Of a stretch of DNA of 64,000 bases, positions 23,873-35,220 are shown in pieces (positions within the stretch are counted from its first letter, which is position 1; each line of letters starts with the position of its first letter). Origin of the DNA: Spinacia oleracea (lineage: Eukaryota; Streptophyta; Magnoliopsida; Caryophyllales; Amaranthaceae). The notes beneath the pieces were generated by a model, which was given only the letters and a program-made list of their open reading frames with translations, ran no database searches and had not been told where the DNA came from. The DNA lies in NCBI RefSeq assembly GCF_020520425.1, contig NC_079487.1, forward strand, positions 129,044,385-129,108,384, given 5' to 3'. The position numbers and the translations under genes are program-made.

Positions 23873-24675
23873 TGTACGTAGTACTTCGTAGCTGGTAAGA
23901 GAAATACTTCGTATATGTAAATTGGCTTGAACAAGTGAACCATGTTGAATAAAGTTATTAATGGATTCAATAATGTTTTCTTCCTCTATTTAGCAAGTTG
24001 TGACAAAGTAAAAGAAAAAAATATTAGCATTTCGTTATCACCACATGAGCTTAATAATATATAGTCAACGTGGAGCAAAAAAAAAAAAAAATTTGAATTT
24101 TGTTAAACTTTAGACTAAATATTTATGTATTCAGCTCCTTAATCATTCAAAGAAAACCTAAGTCCCAATTTTAGTACTCCGTACATCTATTGCCAATTAG
24201 GGATTGAGGTTGACAAAGGACATCTATTGCTGCAAGTATTAAATCTTGTTTACGCCTTCCACTTTGACCAACATTATTATGTCAAAGACACCATTCAAGT
24301 AGAGCTGTGCCTAGAGTACTTGCATAAAGAGAAGGTTGATACTACATATCATTGAAATCAAAAGGCAAACAAAAGGAAATTGATTTTGACACACCTCTTT
24401 GTGAGTAGAGCACATAAAACTGTGTTCTAACACGAGGTCCGCCTTGAATCAACTTTTGGTGTGCCAAAATCATTTTCTCAAACAGAGTGACTCCAAAAGG
24501 TAATTTAATGAGGCATCAAAAATTGCTGAAAACTTACTAGGTTAGCAAATAGCAAAAATTTGGAAACCGCAGCTTTTAGTTCAAACCAGGAGAAATCAAA
24601 GGCGATGCACACATACGAGTACTCCTATTTGTTTTCAGTCTTTATTTTCTTAAGTTTGAACTTTGAACTACCAAC

Positions 24676-25077
24676 TCATTCCTTCTTCCCAATGCCATGG
24701 GACATGTTATAGATTCCCCTGCCCTGTAAAAGCCAACCAATTAAGATAAAGACTATTATATATCAAAATAGTATAGATTCCAACTGGGAAAAACATTTAG
24801 GAACGCCGAAATAGAAATGGGAAAGAACATTTAGGAACAAAGAGAGTATATCATTGTATTTCCTGTACAAAAAACACACACTAACTAACTAATATTCGAA
24901 CAAAGAGAGAAGGGTACTCACGATTAGAAAAATGGATGCAGCAGCAAAAGCAAGCGGAATGGCAACTGATGTCATCTTATCATAGCGCCCTTTTAGATGA
25001 ATTTGCTTACGAATGTTTTGGAAATGTTTTTGGTTCTCGAGCAGCTTTTCTACAGGGGAAAAAGGTAGTTCTGACAT
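24676..25077 (-). CDS. COX VIIa-like small mitochondrial membrane protein
   Basis: Two exons on the minus strand, 25077-24922 and 24723-24676, joined in phase 0 at a GTGAGT donor and TTTACAG acceptor, give 67 residues. It matches the plant cytochrome c oxidase VIIa-like family in the pattern PFSPVEKLLENQKHFQ, one membrane span (about 37-57, TSVAIPLAFAAASIFLI) and the tail GRGIYNMSHGIGKKE. Family knowledge places it in the inner mitochondrial membrane with respiratory complex IV. Without splicing, the frame would read through into the intron and end in LLSLFEY, losing the conserved tail. A CAG|GTAC donor at 26215 on this strand and an acceptor just before the ATG suggest an upstream non-coding exon. 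Confidence 0.9.
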
Positions 25078-25941
25078 TCTGCATCACATATTCACAGAGA
25101 TGACAGATTGTAATGTTCGTTTGTGTCAGTCCATTGTAAATAAACAACAAAGAAATACATGAAATTTGGCTAAGTAAATACGAAGTATGTTTCTAGAAGT
25201 TCTTGTTCAAGCAAATTAAAGCAAATTTGATCGACACATTTGATTTAATAATTAGCAAAGACAGCAACGAACTAGTTTCCAAATTTCCTTCAGCAGATAT
25301 TTCTACCATGGACTATTGGACTGTACTCAGGTGCAGCACTATAATATAGTAGCCCGTCACCCAAAAATCCTGGCTCTGCAGACACCCAAGAAAATATAAC
25401 ATCCCTGCAAAATCTATGTTTACTAATCCTCTCTATTTCACTTAATTGTAACTATGTTGAATCCTGGATACTCATAAGTATGATGGACCCTTAGACAAAT
25501 CATTTAGAAACGACAACATGGAATTTTTACATAAATCAGCTAACACTAACACTTGGGTACTATCTGCAGGCTCCATTCCCGAATTCCATGGGAAATGATT
25601 TTTGCATTTTTATTGGTATGTTTTGTTAGATGTGGAAAATGATTTACCAAAAGGTGGAAAACAAGTTTCTCTAGGGAAAATTAATTTTTTCCTTTAAAAA
25701 AATGGAATGTCACATATATCACTCTAATCCCTTACAAATCATTTCCTCTTCTCTATTTCGATTTTTTTTTTTAAAATGTTCTTATGAAGAAACAAATAAA
25801 GGAAAATTACTTGAAAATTATTTTTCATAAAAAATTATTTTCATTTTAAAATATTTTAATGGAGGCCTCAATGTCCAACATGGTACCCCACTTATTCTAA
25901 AACCATAACAACACCAAACGCATGTACACTCCAATTTACCA

Positions 25942-26013
25942 ATGAAGTTGTCATGTTTAAATCCCCTCCTCATTTGTAATTCTTATTACACTTGTGGTTC
26001 ATCCGCACGGATT
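25942..26013 (+). mobile_element. SINE (family 1) fragment
   Basis: GTTTAAATCCCCTCCTCATT followed by TGTAATT...CTTGTGGTTCATCCGCACGG matches the 3' two thirds of the SINE at 19932-20057. The A-box half is missing and no target duplication is visible. Confidence 0.65.
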
Positions 26014-26214
26014 GAAAAAGATTTTAGGGCTTTTGTTAATTAAAACTCTCCCCAGGGATCAATTGGAGAACAAACTAAATAATTGTATAACGTTTTAAAT
26101 TTTTACGGTAATTAAGATTAACAATTATCAAAGTAACGAATAATTCACACCCAAAATTAAATTAGTGTAATACGGAGTACGATAACATAATCAAAAGAAA
26201 AGGGGAGAATGTAC

Positions 26215-26280
26215 CTGTTTAATTGGAGGTTGATTGAGAAGCCAGAGGCTGTAAAGAAAAGGGTTGAATTGCCAAGTAAA
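26215..26280 (-). other. Possible 5' non-coding exon of the COX VIIa-like gene
   Basis: On the minus strand the stretch ends AATTAAACAG|GTACATTC, a good splice donor. A matching acceptor (TGATGCAG|A) lies one base before the start codon at 25077. The upstream edge is a guess. The mobile element at 26484 begins about 200 bp further out and thus lies near this promoter. Confidence 0.4.
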
Positions 26281-26870
26281 GGGGAAAATTAGGTGGGAGT
26301 TAACTTGGTCATTCTATAGTGGGCCTATATGGCTATATGGGCCCTAAGGCCCAGTAATTATACATAAAATGAAAAATTCAAGTGTCGAACCAAACTTTCA
26401 CTTTTTTAGATCCACTCCAATAGCAGTGTAACTAAATTCGTCACATTAAATATTTAGTCACAATGCTTTTAAGTTACAAAGTTCGGAAATTTCATTAAAT
26501 GCCCTCGAGTTTTGCCATAATTCACCAAACGCCCATCAAGTTTCAATAATTCATAAAATACCCCTCACAATTCGTACAAATACTCAACATACCCTTTCTA
26601 ATAACGGGCCGTTAGTCCGCCGTTAGCCAAGTTTCCAATTCACCCAATTGCCCCTATTCTGAAACTTATTTCACCAAATGCCCCTATTATGAAACTTATT
26701 TCACCAAATGCTCCAAATTTAAATATAGCTATTCTGAATTTCCGACGGCTAGTTTTTGTGTTTGAAAACAGGTTCTTGGTCATGGTTGGCTATAAAACCC
26801 CTTTGCTGAATGGTTCTTGTATTTTAGATGTTATTTTACTTTACTTTGCTAATTTCATAAGATTTGTGTC

Positions 26871-26968
26871 ATGAGTTTTCTTTCAAAATCATCTTCCACA
26901 CCCAATGAGTCCACATATATTAGGGTACCTAACAAATTTTGTTATTGTGGTAGGAATGGAGGTTGAAG
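26871..26968 (+). pseudogene. 5' fragment of a GRF zinc-finger gene in the left arm
   Basis: From an ATG at 26871 the frame begins MSFLSKSSSTPNE and continues through VPNKFCYCGRNGG, then stops. FCYCG is the first half of a GRF-type zinc finger. It is the inverted counterpart of the start of the gene remnant at 27203-27599 and exists because the element's left arm duplicates that part. Confidence 0.7.
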
Positions 26969-27202
26969 TGGTGTTCCACAAGCTCTTCTGGATAGCTGCT
27001 AATGCTTTTTGGGGTAGTTTTTTGAACATTTGTTTTGATCTTGCACATATTCATTGAGTAGAAAATAACATTAAATGTAGTTGGTGCAAAGATGTTTTGT
27101 AAGTGAAGCTAAAAACAGAAATGCTTCCCAGTTTGGTATTTTGTGCAGATTATTCAACATCAATTATTTATGAAATGTGAATTTGTTTCTCATTACTTGT
27201 GT

Positions 27203-27599
27203 TTACTTCATGATTACAAACAGTAAAATTACAAACATCAATATCCCCATTTGTATTACAACTTTGACTACTTTTTGTTGTTGTTTTAGCTTCTTCTTCA
27301 TTTACTTCAATTCTTCTTGCATCTTACTGTTTCACCTGTTTTCAATACTTTCTCCTTCGTCTAAGCTTCCCCCGCATTTTCCTTCGTGTTGTTGCCCCTT
27401 GTTTTCTTGCTCAACTACTCCCTTGCACCATCTCAGATTGTTTCAAGGATCACACTTGTAGTACAACCTTTGTGGATTGAGTGTTGTATCAGAGCTTCGA
27501 ATGACAAATTTCCTACCACAATAACAAAATTTGGTAGGTACTCTAATATATGTGGACTCGATCATTGGGTGTGGATGATGATTTTGAAAGAAAACTCAT
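27203..27599 (-). pseudogene. Broken GRF zinc-finger gene carried by the Mutator-like element
   Basis: On the minus strand, from an ATG at 27599, the reading starts MSFLSKSSST. It then shows KFCYCGRKFVIRSS and LNPQRLYYKCDP, the Cys-x-Cys and C-terminal Cys parts of a GRF zinc finger. A Lys/Gln-rich segment (KKKLKQQQKVV) and a hydrophobic end (MGILMFVILLFVIMK, probable membrane anchor) follow, ending at 27203. This GRF finger - coiled coil - membrane tail layout is frequent in plant repeats. Several in-frame stops interrupt the frame, so it is not functional as a whole protein. Confidence 0.75.
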
Positions 27600-28319
27600 G
27601 ACAAAAATCTTATGAAATTAGCAAAGCAAATCAAAATAACATCTAACTTACAAGAACCATTCAGCAAATGGGCTTTTATAGTCAACCGTGACCAACAGCT
27701 ACCTTTCAAACACAAAAACTAGTCGCTGAAACATCAAAATAGCTATATTTAAGTTTGGGGCATTTGGTGAAATAAGTTTCACAATAGGGGCATTTGGTGA
27801 AATAAGTTTCAGAATAGGGGCATTTGGGTGAATTGGAAACTTGGCTAACGGCAGACTAACGGTCCGTTATTAGTAAGGGTATGTTGGGTATTTGTACGAA
27901 TTGTGAGGGGTATTTTATGAATTATTGAAACTTGATGGGCGTTTGGTGAATTATGGCAAAACTTGGGGGCATTTCATGAAATATCCGTACAAAGTTTCCT
28001 ATTTGTTGAATACAATATCTTGTTGCTTCAACTCCTTATAATATTTTATTTAATATACAATTTTATTTATTTAACTTTTTTCGAGCTAGATGCGCAAAAG
28101 TACTAAAATATCTTCATAGCCGATTACGTAATTTTTGTATCAATGGTTGGCTATTGCTCATATTATTTTAACTTTTTACAAGCATGTCCTTTTGTATGAC
28201 CATTGTAGTTGCTCTCAGCTCCTTATAATATTGACTTTTGAATTTTGATACATTTAGTACCTATCTAATTTTTTTATATAAATTTTTCAAATCAATAATT
28301 GGACCTCTGGTAAAATTGG

Positions 28320-28523
28320 AAGTGTTCCTATTCCCGGTATGTACCATAAATGCATTATGACCAATTTAGTAGTGTTGGATCTTTTTAGATTCGTCTAAAT
28401 GTATAATTTGAATATGAAAACGTTTCATAATATCGATAAAAAGTTAAAATTATTAATGGTCAAAGGTCTATGATGGTAAACTTATCCGGTCAATATGGAA
28501 CAACTAAAGAAAGCGGAGAAGTA
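28320..28523. mobile_element. Decayed Stowaway-type MITE
   Basis: The interior TTTTTAGATTCGTCTAAATG matches the interior of the intact Stowaway at 9138-9396, and the right side ends AGCGGAGAAGTA in Stowaway fashion. The left end is too worn to place. Confidence 0.5.
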
Positions 28524-28614
28524 ACATTTTTTTATTGTAAATAGTTATCCCTATGTGTTTTCATTTCTTCCGGATTCAGAAGTATATGAAAAGCCTTAGG
28601 AATAGTTTACCTAA

Positions 28615-28840
28615 GGCCCTGTTTTGTTCACCTTATTTCCACTTATTTCAGTAAAAATAAGTTTAGATAAGTTCAGTTAAGTTTAGTTAAGTTCAGATAA
28701 GATAAGTTCAGAAAAAATAAGGGTTAACCAAGTACAACTTATAACTAAAATAAGTTTTGATAAGTTTTAATAAGTTCAGATAAGTTCAGTTCAGATAATT
28801 TCAGAAAAACAAGTGAAAATCAGGTGAATAGAACGCAGCC
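28615..28840. mobile_element. Tourist-type MITE (226 bp)
   Basis: The ends GGCCCTGTTTTGTTCACC and GGTGAATAGAACGCAGCC are inverted copies with a few mismatches. A 3-bp TAA duplication flanks it (28612-28614, 28841-28843), as expected for the PIF/Harbinger superfamily. The interior is made of AAGTTCAGATAAGTT-like words and has no coding capacity. Confidence 0.85.
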
Positions 28841-28859
28841 TAAAGATGATAAACAACTA

Positions 28860-30270
28860 CCTTTATTTTGTTGAAAGTGGAGTTGCGGCGATAACTTTAA
28901 GTTTTTGTCATAGTCATAAATAAAAATAAATACTAATTATATGAGTTATAATATAAAGTCTAAATAACTTATGACAAAATAAGTTTCAATAAAACACTCT
29001 CACGAGTTTACTAAATTCCATATAAAATAAGTTTGGACAAGTCAAAAAGTTGAATAAACATACCAAAAATATTGAATTAGAAATAAAGCTTGGCAAATAA
29101 TACTCTATTTGATCTAATGTTGATTGATCTAACATTCTAGCTATTTGATCTAATTTTTATCTAATAGGTTCAGGAGAGAGAGGAGAGCGACAAATAGAAA
29201 TGAGAGAGAAAGGAGCAACAAAATGAAATTAGGGTTAGAATTTGGAAAGAAATGACCCTATTGTCAACATTTGAGAACGAAATGGGCCGGCCCATTCTCC
29301 GAACTATATTAAAACGAAATGAATATATCTCTTATTAACTTGACAAGTTATGTTTGATTACAGGCCCGTTCTCCGAACTTTATTAAAACGAAAATGAATA
29401 GACTTTTATTTTAGCGGAAAATAAAAATAAAAAGCATCAAAATAAAATATTTGCTTTAATTTACTAATTAATTTGCTTTTTTATTTTATTTTAAATTGAA
29501 ATTTACAGTCATTTGCTTTTTTATTTTATTTTAAATTGAAATTTTTGTTTTAGCAGAAAAGAAAAAGGAAACAAAATAAAATATTTAATTTTGTTTAAAT
29601 TAATTTTTTTGTTTTGGCAGAAAAGAAAAAGGAAACAAAATAAAATAGTTAATTTAGTTTAAATTAATAATGTTAAGTTTTTTTAATAGCTTTAATTGGT
29701 CATAAGATTCGATTTTCTGTCATGTAATGCTATGAGTATTGTATGATCTAAATATCGCAAAATATTGACTTTGCGAATGATTTTTAGTGCCTAATATTTG
29801 TTAAATAACGCACGCATAGCATGCATAAAATACTAGTAATAGTCTATTTGATCTAATGTTGATCTAACTTTCTAGCTATTTGCACTAGGCACACACGCCT
29901 TCTAAGTTCTAACTATCAATTTCACTTGATAGAAATAAGAGTAAATCAAACCATTACGACTTACGAGTAATGTGGGAGGTAAAATGAAATACCAATAACT
30001 TGTATGATTAGGTAACCACTTGTGTAGAATTATCCAAGTCAGTCCAAAAATCTGACCACACCCATAACCAATTTCTTCTGGGGATCAAATTTTCAATTGG
30101 TTCCAACTAAAAATACAAAAATATAAATTCAATTGGGCCAACTCAATCTACCATAATAAAGATTCCTGTCAAACATTAAAGAATCTACATATTTTCACAT
30201 TTCCAACACCTTATCCTCTGCAAAAAAAAATTAAAAAAATTCTTGAATTAATTCACACCCCCAAAATATC
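28860..30270. repeat. Gene-free AT-rich DNA with clustered tandem duplications
   Basis: Several local duplications are visible: CCCRTTCTCCGAACT.TATTAAAACG at 29291 and 29366; a pair of about 52 bp around TTTGCTTTTTTATTTTATTT (29467-29549); a pair of about 69 bp with GCAGAAAAGAAAAAGGAAAC (29548-29670). TCTATTTGATCTAATGTTGA occurs at about 29103 and again at about 29840. No gene was seen. Confidence 0.7.
29806..29834 (+). mobile_element. Helitron-like 3' terminus (candidate)
   Basis: A short imperfect palindrome (GCACGCATAGCATGC) is followed after an AT-rich spacer by CTAG and then T. That is the layout of Helitron 3' ends (hairpin, then CTRR, inserted before T). No 5' TC end or helicase was identified, so the element cannot be delimited. 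Confidence 0.35.
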
Positions 30271-30282
30271 TTTCAAAAACTG

Positions 30283-30289
30283 TATAAAT
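30283..30289 (+). promoter_or_regulatory. TATA box of the cathepsin B-like gene
   Basis: CTGTATAAATTGAGAGGG, 97 bp before the start codon at 30380, fits a plant TATA box with a leader of about 65 nt. Confidence 0.6.
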
Positions 30290-30379
30290 TGAGAGGGAGA
30301 ACCCCAGAATTTGTGGGCATCATCTTTCTTCATCCCCCTAATAAAGTGGAACATTGCTTTTGATTGAAGGGGGTTGAAG

Positions 30380-33300
30380 ATGGCACCTTTATTTCTGGGT
30401 TTATCTCTTCTATTTCTGCTTGCACCTTCGGTAAGTCATCTAATCCACCTTAATTTTATTGGTTGATCTTTTTAGTTTCCAAAATTTTCAATTATTAATG
30501 ATCAATCCTTTTATATTATGGTTGATTATACTTTTTTTTTGATGAAATTTTGTTATGTTTGCCTTATATTGATTGACCTGATCCACTTATCTTAAAGTTA
30601 TGATCACTAGTTATAAGTTTAATTGGTCAAATATAATTATTACCTATTTCAAGGATCTATTTAAGCATCTGATATTGTTATTCGGGTTGTGGATGCAAGC
30701 TAGCTTAGTTTGTAAAGTTTTGGAGTGTGTATCTAAGACATGGGATTAATCCGGTCTATGATCTGGATCTGTTGAACTTTTTTTTGAGGGAAGGATCTGT
30801 TGAACTTTGATAGTTAAGCTGATGTATTTATGAATTTCAGTTGTTTAATGTCTTGGATTTGTGGGAAGAACTGCTGAACTGGGAATGAATTAATATTTGG
30901 ATTATATGAATATTTTAAGTGAGAAGATTTAAGAAAAGTTCTTAATTTGTTTTTCAAATTCAATTTTTGATTTGAGCTTTTTGTATAGGTGGGGTGGGGC
31001 AGGATAACTGGGAGGTTTTGGTGTATTCAATAGTGGTGTTTTAAGAGTCAGTTAGCAAATTTGTCTTTTGGCAAACCCTTGTTTTATAAAGAATCTGGAC
31101 TTATCATAGTTTGTCTTGTGTTATTTTTTTTGGTGTATATGGATCCAGACAATGGTGTAGACGGCATTTGATTCTAAACTTTAACTAACTAACTAACTGA
31201 CTAAGCTAGTTGACATCCACACTGTTTTGCCGTGTAGATGGAGGGCTTCACTAAATTTTGTTGAGAATGTTATGGGTTTGATCTTTTGAGTTTAATTTCA
31301 CTTTTGACGTATGGTTTAGTCATTTGGAATTTGTAAGAAATATTTTGCTAGTGTTCAAAGGTGCAGATGTTTTGAGGCTGATTTTCGTGCTCCCATTTTT
31401 TTAACTGTTGTCTACTTTTATGAAGAGGGAAGTGTGGTACTAGATTCGTGTAGTCCCATAGTCCTACAACTATTTGAAGTTTTGAACTAAGTACTCATTA
31501 GCACTGAACATTGTGCTTTTTGAATCTAATAAAAGAGTAGGGTAATGGTAAACATCTAACATAGACATAAAGACTAATACTTAACATGCATTTAATGGCA
31601 CGAAACAACTAAATACCATATTTGGAATAACATTTAGTGAAACCAAAGGAGTCATGTAGACTGCACAGACAACCCTATGATTTTTCTGATGGTAATTGAA
31701 ACTGCTGAATGTTGAAATCAAATTTTACTACCTTTATTTTCTTAAGCATGCACAATTACATCCACGAGTTCATGAATGTTCCTAGCCACAAAACTACTTA
31801 TGCAAGCATAATAGGATTCTTCTTATTTTCTTTAGTGTGGCTGTTATTTAGTTCCCTCCTTTCTCTGCCACAACCTGAGTCATAACTCCTGAATGTATGG
31901 AAGTTTTGTTCTTTAATAGTCATGAAGTGGTAGAAAGTAGTATTTGATTTCTTACATCCAGAAGTTGCGTGTTATGCTTCTCAGTATATCAGCTTTTTTG
32001 TTATCTATTCCAATTTTTTACTCTGTGGATACATAATTGAAGTTATTTTCATTGTAGGTTTTAGTAGCAGAATCAGTTCCTGAGCTGAAGTTGAACTCCA
32101 ACCTTCTCCAGGTATACTTCTTGCTAGCTTGAGTTATGTATAACTAATGAGCCATCACTATACTGATCACATTTCACCTCCAAATTATTATTTCAGGACT
32201 CAATAGTTAATTCGATAAATGCAAATCCAAAGGCTGGATGGAAGGCTGGCATGAACCAGCAATTATCCGACTATACAGTGAGTTTTTAGCCGAATGTTCT
32301 CCTCCAGTTTTCTGATGAAAGCGAGACTTAATCTTGCATCTTTAATTTACTAGAATGTCACAATTTCACTGATATTTTTTATATTCTATTGTTAAGCTTG
32401 GTCAATTCAAGTACATCTTAGGTGCTAGACCTACCCCAGAAAGTGAGAAGAGGAGCATCCCTCTCGTGCATCATGACAGGTCGTTGAACTTGCCAAAGGA
32501 GTTCGATGCCAGAAAAGCCTGGCCTCAGTGTACCTCTATTGGCAGAATTCTTGGTAAGCCAAATGCTATGTCCTTCTTCCTCATGTTCTCAGTTCTTACC
32601 AATTATGCAATGGATAATCTAACTTTTTTTGTCTCCCTTTTCCTCTATCTTACATGGGGCCATTGCTAAATCTCATATTAAAGACCAGGTACTTGGCACT
32701 TTATCACATTCATTTGTTAAAATGTCGACTTTTCAAGCTCACTTAATTAATTGATCTTCTGCAATCTGTCAAATAGGGTCATTGTGGTTCTTGTTGGGCA
32801 TTTGCTGCTGTTGAAGCCCTTTCAGACCGTTTCTGCATCAATTATAGCATGGTAGTTCCCTCTCTACTTTTCGAATACTTCCATTGTATTTCCATTTTCC
32901 ACCCTTATTGAAATAAATCATAACACCCAGTTCATCCAAATACTTGTAGAACATCACGTTGTCAGTTAATGATCTCTTGGCATGCTGTGGATTCTTGTGT
33001 GGAGCTGGATGTGATGGCGGGACGCCCATCTATGCTTGGCGCTATTTCGTTCACCATGGTGTTGTCACGGAAGAAGTAAAAGATCTTTCTTTACCCCCAA
33101 GGACATATTTTTTTCAACCTTTTGTACTATACTCTCTTCATTTCTAAAAGTTGATTTGTGTTATTGATTTCTCTGTGACAGTGTGATCCATACTTCGACA
33201 CCACTGGTTGCTCCCACCCAGGTTGTGAGCCTGGTTACCCTACTCCAAAGTGTGTAAGGAAATGTGTGAGCGGAAACCAACTTTGGAGACAATCAAAGCA

Positions 33301-34037
33301 TTATGGTTCAAATGCCTACAGAGTCAAATCGGACCAATATCAGATCATGGCTGAACTCTACAAGAACGGACCTGTTGAGGTGGCTTTCGATGTTTATGAG
33401 GTAAAAGGACGGATTTCTGAATCATTCATATGCGTCATTTTGATGGATAGTAGTTTAATTCAGTAGCAGATCTAGAATTGAATCCTATAAATGAGCTGCA
33501 TTGGTGCCATGTATGTTTCTTTCGCGGTTTACACAATTCCAACGTTTTGGTATTCTTTTTTCAGGATTTTGCTCATTACAAGTCGGGGGTTTACAAACAT
33601 GTAACTGGGCAATACCTTGGAGGACACGCTGTGAAGCTGATTGGATGGGGAACTTCAGCTGACGGAGAGGATTATTGGGTACTTTTTTGTTACCTTTTTA
33701 GTATTTTCCCCTTTAGATTTATGAATCATATCTCAATTTTGGTGCCTGATTGCTAATTCACTATCATGTTTCACAGCTTTTAGCGAATCAGTGGAACAGA
33801 AGCTGGGGTGATGTATGTTTCTTCTCTCTAGTAACCTTATACAAGTATTAGATTATATGTTTATATGTTTGGGACTCAGAAATGTTTCGTTGATTATAAC
33901 AGGACGGATACTTCATGATCAGCCGGGGAACCAACGAATGTGGCATTGAAGAAGATGTGGTGGCTGGCTTGCCTTCACCCAAGAACATGTTCAAGGTGGT
34001 AACTGAATCAGATGATGCTGGTTCTGCCTCCATATAA
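30380..34037 (+). CDS. CATHB: Cathepsin B-like cysteine protease
   Basis: Eleven coding exons: 30380-30430, 32058-32111, 32197-32277, 32397-32553, 32684-32688 (5 nt), 32777-32851, 32950-33075, 33182-33400, 33565-33678, 33777-33812, 33903-34037. All GT-AG, in frame, 350 residues, the usual plant length. Signal peptide about 1-21, propeptide with [10 protein letters not shown], mature part from about [14 protein letters not shown]. Oxyanion Gln116 and catalytic Cys122 are in [11 protein letters not shown], His277 in [11 protein letters not shown], Asn298 in [10 protein letters not shown]. The [13 protein letters not shown] block and the cysteine-rich insert around [15 protein letters not shown] (occluding-loop region) identify cathepsin B. 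In plants these enzymes act in the secretory and lytic compartments and are linked to hypersensitive cell death and senescence (family knowledge). The 1.6-kb first intron is much the longest. Confidence 0.96.
32684..32688 (+). other. CATHB: 5-nt micro-exon of the cathepsin B-like gene
   Basis: The previous exon ends on one base (G) after ...GRIL and the next begins with GGT CAT TGT. The family invariably has Asp-Gln between them. The only bases in the 223-bp gap that supply these residues with AG before and GT after are ACCAG at 32684-32688 (ATTAAAG|ACCAG|GTACTT). G+AC encodes Asp and CAG encodes the oxyanion-hole Gln116. Confidence 0.85.
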
Positions 34038-35136
34038 ACCATATGATTATTTCTCACTGATTGGCTTCAATAACGTTTCAAAATCTGCATTGTTGCTGGA
34101 AATGTACACTATTTGTCATATTTGATATCCAGTGCTCATTTACTGTTATCAATATTGTATTTTGTGATTCAGAACATCAATGAAGATTGTAATATTCCCG
34201 TTATACAGGATTACAGGGACCATGAATTCTCAGAATCAGTCTCTGGTAGTAGTTTATTACATGTAAATATGCCTTTGAAAGAGAAAACTCTGTAATTAGT
34301 TGTCTAATTCTTTTTCTTCCCTCCCCCTTTGGATCCTGCTTGAATGTGTGAAGTTCTCAAGTGCCATGCTTAACCTGCTAATTGCTTCTTAGATCCATGC
34401 TTAGCGCGCATTTGACTAGATAACCTCTCGTTATCCCTTGCCAATTATGTCTTATGTCATTCTTAACATAAACCGAGTATTGTTAGTTATATGTTAATAT
34501 GTTAATGGGTGTTAGTTTTGTTAGTTTGATATCATTTTTAAGTCTTATCATTCTCTGATTCCTAATGGTAGATTCAGTTTCTTAATAGATAATGATTGCA
34601 CGCATCATTATCACACATTAAATGAGGAAAGTGATTCTATTTCTCACATTTATTCCATTTGACTGTAATATAACTGAATAACTGATTATGGTATAATAAG
34701 TAGATACATACTGTAAACAATAGGTTAATCACCTTAGATCACAATATAAAAAAATCAAAATCAAAATCAAAATCAAAATAGTTATTATGGGACAGAGGAA
34801 GTATAGTAATTTGGGATGTCGCCATGTGACTAAGTTATTGTATCCGATACGCTCGTAATAAATTAAGTTTTAAGGGTTGATACAAGGAGTAGAAGGTCCC
34901 CAACACGTTTCACATTGACAGGATTGCAAGGAAGCTTATACATATGAACACTTCTGAGTTCTGAATGCAGACGACATCATATAGTTGTACACACGTTCAG
35001 CCTTTTTCATTTAGCCATCATTCCTACATGTAATGATGCAGGCATGCTTAAGTAGTCAACGTCTATATTTTAACAAAACGTCAACTTTTCAATGAAGGCC
35101 TCATGTTAAATGAGAGATTTAATCAGCAGTCCAGGC
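34038..35136. other. 3' flank and intergenic DNA, no gene seen
   Basis: The first part is probably 3' UTR of the cathepsin B-like gene. It contains a (TCAAAA)n microsatellite at about 34750-34779, followed by GGGACAGAGGAAGTA at about 34789-34803, which resembles one Stowaway end without a partner. Confidence 0.5.
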
Positions 35137-35220
35137 TAGAGCTGTCAAAACAGGTTATCGGGTCGGGTTTGGATCGGGTCATCTCGGGTTTTCGAGTCGG
35201 GTCAGTTTTTGACAGCTCTA
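35137..35220. mobile_element. Miniature hAT-like element, 84 bp
   Basis: The ends TAGAGCTGTCAAAA and TTTTGACAGCTCTA are perfect inverted copies. The 8-bp duplication GTCCAGGC is perfect on both sides (35129-35136, 35221-35228). Between the ends there is little except GGGTCGGGT/GGGTCATC words. Ends and composition relate it to the 548-bp elements at 8393 and 46780; it looks like a version reduced to bare termini. Confidence 0.88.

Larger units (their letters stand above)
26484..27987. mobile_element. Mutator-like fold-back element (1,504 bp)
   Basis: A perfect 9-bp target duplication, TACAAAGTT, flanks it (26475-26483, 27988-27996), diagnostic of Mutator-like elements. The ends CGGAAATTTCATTAAATGCC and GGCATTTCATGAAATATCCG are inverted copies. 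The two arms (about 26484-26957 and 27510-27987) are inverted repeats of about 475 bp with scattered mismatches, around a loop of about 550 bp. Each arm contains a 30-bp tandem pair (CCCCTATT.TGAAACTTATTT). The arms and loop carry remains of a GRF zinc-finger gene. No transposase is present. Confidence 0.92.

Noticed and set aside
24889-24921. Unspliced end (LLSLFEY) of the COX VIIa-like protein
   Set aside because: A GTGAGT donor lies exactly there and the downstream exon restores the conserved family tail.
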